From an uncultured bacterium (GTDB lineage: Bacteria > Bacteroidota > Bacteroidia > Bacteroidales > Paludibacteraceae): a stretch of 13,550 nt of DNA. This document shows, piece after piece, positions 1 to 5,433 of this stretch. Made by a program: the position numbers and the translations under genes. Where the stretch lies: contig CAMTOX010000010.1 of NCBI GenBank assembly GCA_947074225.1, positions 1 to 13,550 on the forward strand. Reading direction: 5' to 3'. Positions within the stretch are counted from its first letter, which is position 1; the number at the start of each line of letters is the position of its first letter. The notes beneath the pieces are model-generated. The model had not been told where the DNA came from. It did not search any database and was given only the letters and a program-made list of their open reading frames with translations.

Positions 1-44
1 CACTATAGCCTACACTCTTTCCCTACACGACGCTCTTCCGATCT
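1..44 (+). other. Illumina TruSeq adapter contamination (i5 index D501)
   Basis: Bases 12-44 equal the 33-base TruSeq read-1 adapter, ending in GCTCTTCCGATCT. Bases 4-11 (TATAGCCT) equal the TruSeq HT i5 index D501, and bases 1-3 (CAC) fit the end of the flow-cell part before the index. This is library DNA left on a contig end. Biological sequence therefore begins at about base 45, and nothing should be inferred from these bases. Confidence 0.97.
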
Positions 45-428
45 AGTATACTCTTTTTAGTAATGCCAACCGTTCAAAGCTTTTATCAAATAGTTTGTCA
101 AATGTCAATTATACTACACCTTATAATGTACCTATTACTATTCATATCTATTCTTGTTCTTCGTTATAAATGCACGAGTGTAAATCGGCCATTCCGAATT
201 GGTAAAAGAGGAAACCTATTGGCGTGGATAGTGTCTTCACTAGGCATTGCGGGAGTATTATTGGCTATAACCTTAAGCTTTTTTCCACCACAACAAATTA
301 CCACAGGCAATCATTTTACATGGTTTCTAATAATTACTATTGGCACCATAGTCATGGTTAGCATTCCTTTTGTGGTATACAAAAAAAGAAAATCCACATG
401 GTTACATGTGGATAATAATGAAGAGTAA
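45..428 (+). CDS. APC-family amino-acid antiporter, C-terminal fragment (GadC-like)
   Basis: Partial gene: the frame is open from the adapter junction at base 45 to the stop at 426-428, giving 127 residues. The ATG at 63 is an internal Met, since the codons before it (SILFLV) continue the protein. The fragment shows three hydrophobic segments, starting near QMSIILHLIMYLLLF, LLAWIVSSLGIAG and FTWFLIITIG. The soluble linker NRPFRIGKRGN and the motif LSFFPPQQI resemble the end of GadC-like glutamate/GABA antiporters of the APC superfamily, which exchange amino acids across the inner membrane and are often linked to acid resistance. Such proteins usually have about 500 residues, so roughly three quarters is missing. 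Substrate is inferred only from family likeness. It converges with the nuclease gene, with 4 bases between the stops. Confidence 0.8.
   Translation, partial: SILFLVMPTVQSFYQIVCQMSIILHLIMYLLLFISILVLRYKCTSVNRPFRIGKRGNLLAWIVSSLGIAGVLLAITLSFFPPQQITTGNHFTWFLIITIGTIVMVSIPFVVYKKRKSTWLHVDNNEE
381..413 (-). terminator. Intrinsic terminator of the tsaE-nuclease operon, inside the antiporter gene
   Basis: ATCCACATG (392-400) pairs perfectly with CATGTGGAT (405-413) around a GTTA loop. Read on the minus strand, the stem is followed by TTTCTTTTTTT (391-381), a classic U-tract. On the plus strand no T-run follows. It therefore serves the minus-strand operon ending at 433, although it lies within the last codons of the opposing gene. 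Confidence 0.85.
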
Positions 429-432
429 AACA

Positions 433-1203
433 CTATTGATAAATACTATTCAGCACCATTGCCAAATGATTTCCACCGGCATGTAGTTGCGCCTCCATGA
501 GTGGTCTATATTTATACATATAATGATAGGGCCTTGTAGTGAGTTCTATGTCGTTATAAATTTGTTCTGCCAATTGGTAATTTGCCCATGCCCAGTCTAA
601 AATCATCTTCTTATTAAAAGGTTCGCCTGAGTAATCATATTGGCGTTCTAGATGTTCGGCATATTCACTATAACTTAATTTTGCAGCTTCAATCAACTCT
701 GTATCCCAAATACTATGTAAATTACTATTATTACCAAACCATAGCACCGGTACATCATTACCTCCGCGGTCTGTAGGTCGTCCAAAATGCATTGGACAAT
801 GTAAATCTTCTACTAAATGTATTAGCATTTTCAATGCTATAGTGTCCGAAGGTTGCTCTTGTAAACGATCTATCAGTTGATAAGTTTGATAGATATTCTG
901 ACCACGATCGGTGGTCAGAGCCAAAGAGTCGAACTCTGCACGCGTAAGACCCGACTCAAAGTTGTTATAGTGCCAAGTAGCTGTTTCTTTAAAGTCTGGA
1001 TTACTTTTTTGTATATCAGCCCAGTTAGAAACCATTGGTAATGTAGCATTATTGAGTATTGCATTAATACGTTCTGCTTGTTTTGAGCCCAAATTATTTT
1101 GAGCCACTTGCCCAGTTATATAATGACCAAGCGTTCCAAATGCCGATGCTGCCATCGATACACATAGCAAGGCTATGATTAGACAAAAGTGTTTAGTTTT
1201 CAT
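433..1203 (-). CDS. Secreted S1/P1-type zinc nuclease
   Basis: 256 residues. It is likely a phosphodiesterase cutting single-stranded DNA/RNA and 3'-nucleotides with three zinc ions. A signal peptide (residues 1-21, ending ASA) implies export to the periplasm or outside. The zinc ligands of nuclease P1 are all present at matching spacing: H27 (P1 H6), D63 (in WAD), H78 (in TWHYNN), H129 and D133 (HLVED), H139 (CPMHFGRP), H163 and D167 (HSIWD). The mature N-terminus would be Phe22, where P1 has Trp1; that residue binds zinc through its backbone, so the change need not abolish activity. Length is normal for bacterial members. The gene starts 9 bases after tsaE and is probably transcribed with it, ending at the terminator at 381-413. 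Confidence 0.93.
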   Translation of the reverse strand: MKTKHFCLIIALLCVSMAASAFGTLGHYITGQVAQNNLGSKQAERINAILNNATLPMVSNWADIQKSNPDFKETATWHYNNFESGLTRAEFDSLALTTDRGQNIYQTYQLIDRLQEQPSDTIALKMLIHLVEDLHCPMHFGRPTDRGGNDVPVLWFGNNSNLHSIWDTELIEAAKLSYSEYAEHLERQYDYSGEPFNKKMILDWAWANYQLAEQIYNDIELTTRPYHYMYKYRPLMEAQLHAGGNHLAMVLNSIYQ

Positions 1204-1212
1204 ATTACGAAT

Positions 1213-1638
1213 TTATGAGCATGAAACGGTACGACTGTCGTCGTCATTTACTATAATATTCACATGAATTACATCGTCGGGTAAAAGTGTTTCAATCTGT
1301 TCGGGCCACTCCATAAAACAGATATTACCACTATCAAAATAATCATAGACACCAAAATCAAGAGCCTCTTGAGGATTATTAATTCTGTAGAAATCAAAGT
1401 GATAAATCATACCATAATTATTAGATAAATATTCATTCACAATAGAGAAAGTAGGACTATTAATGACATCCTGGTCTACACCAAGCTCACGACACAACTG
1501 TGTAATAAAGGTTGTTTTACCTGCACCCATTGATCCGTGAAAAGCAAGTAATAGCTTATCTCTATTTTGTGCTATAAACTCTTTGGCTGCATTAGCTATC
1601 TCTTCTTTTTGGAATGTTATCATTGTACTTTTATTCAT
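1213..1638 (-). CDS. tsaE: tRNA threonylcarbamoyladenosine synthesis ATPase TsaE
   Basis: 141 residues, normal for TsaE (YjeE). TsaE is the P-loop ATPase that works with TsaB and TsaD in the cytoplasm to make t6A at position 37 of ANN-decoding tRNAs. Visible motifs: Walker A GSMGAGKT (residues 35-42, K41/T42), SPTF (61-64), HFDFYR (80-85) with the family's Asp at 82, and FMEWPE (108-113), which is diagnostic. A second Met at residue 6 (MITFQ) is an alternative start and would give a length nearer to many homologues; the first is kept because no base pattern decides between them. It is the first gene of a two-gene operon with the nuclease, probably driven by the promoter at 1687-1718. Confidence 0.95.
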   Translation of the reverse strand: MNKSTMITFQKEEIANAAKEFIAQNRDKLLLAFHGSMGAGKTTFITQLCRELGVDQDVINSPTFSIVNEYLSNNYGMIYHFDFYRINNPQEALDFGVYDYFDSGNICFMEWPEQIETLLPDDVIHVNIIVNDDDSRTVSCS

Positions 1639-1686
1639 TTTATTAGGTTCAATATAAATTGATTCATTTAGGTGTTAAATCATAGG

Positions 1687-1718
1687 CAAAGATATAAAAA
1701 AACAAGAGCCAATACAAC
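1687..1718 (-). promoter_or_regulatory. Promoter for tsaE (Bacteroidota type)
   Basis: On the minus strand TATCTTTG (1694-1687) matches the -7 consensus TAnnTTTG. GTTG (1718-1715) sits 20 bases upstream as a -33 element with a TTG core. Distance to the tsaE ATG is about 48 bases. Confidence 0.65.
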
Positions 1719-1741
1719 ATTTTTGTTGTTGTGTTGAATAC

Positions 1742-1790
1742 AATAAGTATATAAGTATGTTTCAGTATATCAATTAATTGAACACTTATT
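1742..1790. repeat. Nested palindromes between the divergent tsaE and greA promoters
   Basis: A perfect 12-base palindrome, TCAATTAATTGA (1770-1781), is enclosed by the inverted pair AATAAGT (1742-1748) and ACTTATT (1784-1790). It lies in the 322-base gap between tsaE and greA, upstream of both promoters. It could be an operator, but the region is very AT-rich and chance is possible. Apart from this and the two promoters nothing else was seen in the gap. Confidence 0.35.
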
Positions 1791-1839
1791 TATCGAATAA
1801 TACAAAACATAACTAAAAAGAAAAAAAGATGTAGGAAAA

Positions 1840-1870
1840 TTTGGTGTATCATAAAATGTTTATACCTTTG
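1840..1870 (+). promoter_or_regulatory. Promoter for greA (Bacteroidota type, exact consensus)
   Basis: TTTG (1840-1843), 19 bases, then TACCTTTG (1863-1870): an exact fit to TTTG-N19-TAnnTTTG. Transcription should begin near 1877, giving a leader of about 84 bases before the greA ATG. This also shows that an in-frame upstream TTG at 1841 cannot be the start of GreA, because it overlaps the -33 element. Confidence 0.85.
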
Positions 1871-1960
1871 CATTCAGATAAATGCAATTCAAAGAGTTCC
1901 GTCATAGATGTCGGGATTCTTTTTATTTATGTAATATTAAAAACCTTAACACGAATAGAT

Positions 1961-2431
1961 ATGGCAGTAGTATATATGACCGAAGATGGTTATAAAAAAT
2001 TGGTAGAACAGGTAGCACACCTTGAATCGGTAGAGCGTCCATCAATATCACGTCAAATTGCAGAAGCACGCGATAAAGGAGACCTTTCTGAAAACGCAGA
2101 GTATGACGCCGCCAAAGAGGCACAAGGTCTTTTAGAGATGAAAATATCTCAACTTAAAGAGACTTTAGCTAGTGCACGTGTTATTGATGAGTCTAAACTT
2201 AAAACAGACTCTGTACAAATCATGACCAAAGTAAAGGTTAAAGACCAAACTTCTGGACGTGAAATGGAATATACATTAGTATCGGAAAGCGAAGCCAATA
2301 TACGCGAAGGTAAATTGGCTATCAACACACCTATCGGGAAGAGCCTTTTAGGTAAGAAGATTGGCGATACTGTAGAAGTAACTATTCCTGCCGGAATCTT
2401 AAAACTTGAAATATTAAATATCTCACTCTAA
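1961..2431 (+). CDS. greA: Transcript cleavage factor GreA
   Basis: 156 residues, the usual GreA length. GreA enters the secondary channel of RNA polymerase and stimulates cleavage of backtracked RNA, rescuing stalled complexes. The N-terminal coiled coil (about 8-75) carries the signature ARDKGDLSENAEYDAAKE; its tip acids D41 and E44 match the E. coli catalytic numbering. The C-terminal FKBP-like part (about 80-156) ends in GDTVEVTIPAGILKLEIL. The start at 1961 (MAVVYMTEDGY) is chosen from alignment with the family; the frame is open further upstream, but that stretch contains the promoter. The HIT gene follows after 11 bases, so the two are probably one operon. Confidence 0.97.
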   Translation: MAVVYMTEDGYKKLVEQVAHLESVERPSISRQIAEARDKGDLSENAEYDAAKEAQGLLEMKISQLKETLASARVIDESKLKTDSVQIMTKVKVKDQTSGREMEYTLVSESEANIREGKLAINTPIGKSLLGKKIGDTVEVTIPAGILKLEILNISL

Positions 2432-2442
2432 TATAGTACATT

Positions 2443-2847
2443 ATGGCAACTATCTTCACTCGTATTATCCAAGGAGAGATTCCCTGCTACAAAATAGCAG
2501 AGAGTGAACGTTATTTTGCTTTCTTGGATATTAGCCCAATGACCAAAGGACATACTTTGGTAATACCAAAAGTGGAAGAAGATTATATTTTTAATCTTGA
2601 CAACGACACTTATTTAGGATTAATGGAATTTACTAAACAAATAGCACATGCCATAGAGAGTGTTATACCATGTAAACGTATTGGCGTAGCTGTTATGGGA
2701 ATGGAAGTTCCTCATGCTCACGTACATCTTATTCCTATAAATAAAGAATCGGATATGATTATTTCAAACCCTAAGCTTAAGTTGGAACCCCAAGAGATGG
2801 CAAAAATTGCAGAGTCCATTTCTGAAGCATATGAAAAAATGAAATAA
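2443..2847 (+). CDS. HIT-family nucleotide-binding hydrolase/transferase
   Basis: 134 residues, typical of bacterial HIT proteins of the Hint branch. These bind nucleotides and hydrolyse AMP-N or similar phosphoramidate/phosphoanhydride bonds; the natural substrate is not known here. The histidine triad is HAHVHLIP, with H91, H93 and H95, H93 being the expected nucleophile. The N-terminal signature TIFTRIIQGEIPCYKI and SPMTKGHTLVIPK are also present. Many relatives begin CIFCKI with zinc-binding Cys; here both positions are Thr, so this zinc site is absent. It is 11 bases downstream of greA, and no terminator separates it from the following tRNA. Confidence 0.93.
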   Translation: MATIFTRIIQGEIPCYKIAESERYFAFLDISPMTKGHTLVIPKVEEDYIFNLDNDTYLGLMEFTKQIAHAIESVIPCKRIGVAVMGMEVPHAHVHLIPINKESDMIISNPKLKLEPQEMAKIAESISEAYEKMK

Positions 2848-2871
2848 TTCAGATATTTTCACTATAAAGCA

Positions 2872-2902
2872 TTTGCAGAATAAAAAAAAATAGCTACTTT
2901 TG
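2872..2902 (+). promoter_or_regulatory. Promoter for tRNA-Met (exact consensus)
   Basis: TTTG (2872-2875), 19 bases, TACTTTTG (2895-2902), again an exact fit to TTTG-N19-TAnnTTTG. Transcription should start near 2909, about 17 bases before the mature tRNA. The tRNA thus has its own promoter, although read-through from greA-HIT is also possible. Confidence 0.85.
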
Positions 2903-2925
2903 CACTCCCAAACAACGGGAAGCAT

Positions 2926-2999
2926 GGCGGGATAGCTCAGTTGGTTAGAGCGTCGGATTCATAACCCGGAGGTCACGAGTTCAACTCTCGTTCCCGCTA
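2926..2999 (+). tRNA. tRNA-Met (anticodon CAT)
   Basis: A 74-base cloverleaf: acceptor GGCGGGA/TCCCGCT (2926-2932 with 2992-2998, first pair G-U), D-stem GCTC/GAGC, anticodon CAT at 2960-2962 in loop TTCATAA, T-stem ACGAG/CTCGT with loop TTCAACT, discriminator A at 2999. CCA is not encoded. The anticodon stem TCGGA/CCCGG has an A-C mismatch next to the loop. The paired first acceptor base argues for elongator Met rather than initiator, which normally has a 1-72 mismatch. A CAT anticodon could also belong to tRNA-Ile modified with lysidine. Confidence 0.95.
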
Positions 3000-3000
3000 C

Positions 3001-3031
3001 AAGGACAATCAGAAATGGTTGTCCTTTTTTT
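3001..3031 (+). terminator. Intrinsic terminator after tRNA-Met
   Basis: A 10-bp stem, 3001-3010 with 3017-3026 (AAGGACAATC / GGTTGTCCTT, one G-U), loop AGAAAT, followed by a T-run through 3031. It starts 1 base after the tRNA and is the only plus-strand terminator seen downstream of greA, so it probably ends the whole greA-HIT-tRNA unit. Confidence 0.92.
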
Positions 3032-3126
3032 ATAACCATTCCTTAAGGCAATAACACTCCATAGCATTCTCAAATACACACCAACTTCATAGCAACTTCA
3101 TAATAGGCTATCTTATGCTAATATAT

Positions 3127-3169
3127 AAAAGAGAGGGGGGATAGAACTATATAATTCTATCCCCCCTCT
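3127..3169 (-). terminator. G6/C6 hairpin terminating the lipoprotein operon
   Basis: A perfect 15-bp stem, 3132-3146 with 3155-3169, containing six consecutive G-C pairs, with an 8-base loop. It lies 22 bases past the stop of the minus-strand lipoprotein gene. On the minus strand it is followed by CTTTT, a short U-tract; on the plus strand there is no T-run. The very strong stem makes a terminator or 3'-end stabiliser likely. Confidence 0.7.
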
Positions 3170-3190
3170 AATATTATAAACAAGCAACAA

Positions 3191-4273
3191 CTATTGTTGC
3201 TGTATAAGAATCTTTAATTCGTTTAAATGTGGATTACGACTAACAATATATCCTTCACGATCTATCAATACACTATTTGGCAAATAAGAGATACTATAAA
3301 CAGATACAATTGGCGAAGCCCAACTATCTTTCTCATTCAAATGTTTGAAATCGAAATTATTCTCGACTATAGAAGATTTCCATTTCTTACAATCACTATC
3401 GAGCGACACCCCCACAATCTCAAAATGCGATTCCTTAGCATTTCTATAGATTGGCATGATGCTATTTAACTCGCGTATACAAGGGGCACACCACGAAGCC
3501 CAAAAATCTACTAATGTATAGTCATTTTTACCAACATACGAAGCTAGAGAGTCTTTACCATTAGTATAGCTGGGTAATATAAAGTCAATATATTTTTCAC
3601 CAACAGCCACATTCTTAGTATTTAAAGCCATTTGCATGCGCGCATTAGAACGTGTATTTTCATTCATACGACGCTCAATCCTTTCTAGCTCTTCTTTATT
3701 AAAGAAGGTATAGTACTCCAAAAATAATGCTTGCATCTTCTCTGAGTTAATATGACCCTCAATTACAGAAAGCAAAATATCATTACGTTCTTTACGTGCC
3801 TCTTGCCATTCACGATACTTCTCTTCATATGGCATATTACTACTTACCAGTGCATTACAATGACTATTGAAATTACTTATGGCATCATCGCAACGCTGAA
3901 GCAAATCGTTTTGTGGAGAACCTCCAATGGTAGGTTCTCTATTTGCATTAAACGACACATTCACAGTGCCAGGCTCTACAACAATATTAGCTCCTATGAG
4001 CGGAGTTAATGGAATCTTATTAGAATCGGTTACAATTAAGAGTGCCAAGTATGAGTTAAAACCCACATTACCATTCATCTTAAACTTATTCTTTTCAATC
4101 ACACAGCTATCGAGTACGACATCTATCTCATTGAACGACGGGACTAAATAGACCCACTTTCCCTCCAAGCTATCTATGGCTACAGAACCATCTATATAAT
4201 AATCATTAGGATTCTTCGGCTTACAGCCAAAGAACACCAATAGTATTAATAGAAAGAATAATACTCTTCGCAT
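3191..4273 (-). CDS. TlpA-like thioredoxin-fold lipoprotein
   Basis: 360 residues. Residues 1-17 are a lipoprotein signal with lipobox VFFGC (C17 lipidated), so the protein is anchored in the envelope facing the periplasm. Residues about 24-115 resemble the DUF4369 domain often found before thioredoxin domains in Bacteroidota; about 120-215 is helical and charged. Residues about 220-360 are a TlpA/AhpC-like thioredoxin fold with the redox motif WCAPC (C262, C265) in LVDFWASWCAPC and the cis-Pro loop YLPNSVLID (P332). It probably reduces or exchanges disulfides in exported proteins; the partner is unknown. It begins 32 bases after asd and is likely transcribed with it. The stop codon lies in the loop of a small perfect hairpin (3184-3200). 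Confidence 0.88.
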   Translation of the reverse strand: MRRVLFFLLILLVFFGCKPKNPNDYYIDGSVAIDSLEGKWVYLVPSFNEIDVVLDSCVIEKNKFKMNGNVGFNSYLALLIVTDSNKIPLTPLIGANIVVEPGTVNVSFNANREPTIGGSPQNDLLQRCDDAISNFNSHCNALVSSNMPYEEKYREWQEARKERNDILLSVIEGHINSEKMQALFLEYYTFFNKEELERIERRMNENTRSNARMQMALNTKNVAVGEKYIDFILPSYTNGKDSLASYVGKNDYTLVDFWASWCAPCIRELNSIMPIYRNAKESHFEIVGVSLDSDCKKWKSSIVENNFDFKHLNEKDSWASPIVSVYSISYLPNSVLIDREGYIVSRNPHLNELKILIQQQ

Positions 4274-4305
4274 AGTTTTGGTTTCATTTTGATTTACAAA
4301 GATGC

Positions 4306-5313
4306 TTATTTGTTCTCTTGTTGCATCAAGAACTCAGCTATCTGCACAGCATTTAGCGCTGCACCTTTCTTAATCTGGTCGCTAACGCACCAGAAAGTCA
4401 ATCCGTTATTGTTACTTAAATCTTTACGTATACGCCCCACAAAGACTGGATCCTGCCCTGCCAAAAACAACGGCATAGGATACTCTTTCTTCTCCGGATT
4501 GTCCATCACCACAACCCCATCGGCTTGATCAAAGGCTTCACGAGCTTGATCAACACTAATAGGTTCTGCGGTCTCCACCCATACACTCTCGGAATGTGCC
4601 CTGAGCGATGGTACACGAACACACATGGCACTCACCTCAATATCAGAGTGCATAATCTTACGTGTTTCGTTATACATCTTCATCTCCTCTTTGGTATATC
4701 CATTATCCATGAATACATCAATCTGTGGAATAAGATTATAGGCTAACTGATAAGCAAACTTATCTACTGTCACCTCTTCTCCATCAAGCACCTGACGGTA
4801 CTGAGTCTCTAATTCTGCCATTGCTGTAGCACCTGCGCCACTAGCAGCTTGATAAGTCGATACATGCACACGCTGAATATGCGACAACTTCTCAATAGCA
4901 TTTAATGCCACTACCAACTGAATGGTAGTACAATTTGGATTTGCAACAATACCTCTTGGACGAACCATAGCATCACTGCCATTCACCTCTGGAACTACCA
5001 AAGGCACATCACTATCCATACGGAATGCGCTGGAATTATCTATCATCACAGCACCAAACTTTGTGATATCCGAAGCATACTCCTTAGATATTGAAGCTCC
5101 GGCCGATGTAAATACAAAATCTAAATCTTTAAAATCATCACCATGTTTCAACTCCTGTACGGTATATTTTTTGCCATTAAATTCATACTCATTTCCCGCA
5201 CTGCGCGATGAACCAAACAAACGTAATTCATCAATCGGGAACTGACGCTCGGCAAGAACTCGTAAAAACTCTTGACCTACAGCACCACTCGCACCAACAA
5301 TTGCTACTCTCAT
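4306..5313 (-). CDS. asd: Aspartate-semialdehyde dehydrogenase
   Basis: 335 residues, full length. It catalyses the NADPH-dependent reductive dephosphorylation of aspartyl phosphate to aspartate semialdehyde, the branch point to lysine, diaminopimelate, threonine and methionine, in the cytoplasm. Visible: the nucleotide-binding loop GASGAVG (7-13), SSAFRMD (94-100), the active-site Cys in ANPNCTT (C128), and [13 protein letters not shown] with substrate-binding R233 and the catalytic His at 240. The start [10 protein letters not shown] is the usual one for the family. The gene is divergent from the lamin-tail protein gene and upstream of the lipoprotein gene on the same strand. Confidence 0.97.
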   Translation of the reverse strand: MRVAIVGASGAVGQEFLRVLAERQFPIDELRLFGSSRSAGNEYEFNGKKYTVQELKHGDDFKDLDFVFTSAGASISKEYASDITKFGAVMIDNSSAFRMDSDVPLVVPEVNGSDAMVRPRGIVANPNCTTIQLVVALNAIEKLSHIQRVHVSTYQAASGAGATAMAELETQYRQVLDGEEVTVDKFAYQLAYNLIPQIDVFMDNGYTKEEMKMYNETRKIMHSDIEVSAMCVRVPSLRAHSESVWVETAEPISVDQAREAFDQADGVVVMDNPEKKEYPMPLFLAGQDPVFVGRIRKDLSNNNGLTFWCVSDQIKKGAALNAVQIAEFLMQQENK

Positions 5314-5397
5314 TGCTCTTTAAACTTAAAAAAATGATACTAATATCTTTTATTCATCAGCGTTCAAACGTAATGAACACTATAATTCTAAACTATG

Positions 5398-5428
5398 CAA
5401 ATTTATAACAAATAGCTCAATTCTAAAA
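5398..5428 (-). promoter_or_regulatory. Probable asd promoter
   Basis: On the minus strand TAAATTTG (5405-5398) fits the -7 consensus TAnnTTTG; 19 bases upstream is TTTT (5428-5425), an imperfect -33. The leader would be about 80 bases. For the divergent gene at 5434 only a weak -7 (TATCTTTT, 5344-5351) without a -33 was found. Confidence 0.5.
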
Positions 5429-5433
5429 ATATT

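Noticed and set aside
1841..1960. In-frame TTG extension of GreA by 40 residues
   Set aside because: The extension covers the consensus promoter and its sequence is unlike GreA; the ATG at 1961 matches the family start and numbering.
2926..2999. tRNA-Met as an integration site for the element
   Set aside because: No integrase or repeated tRNA 3' end lies next to it; the recombinase genes are 5 kb away and near a better core site.
3227..5245. Several plus-strand frames of 60-110 codons
   Set aside because: They lie opposite the clear asd and TlpA-like lipoprotein genes and show no family features.
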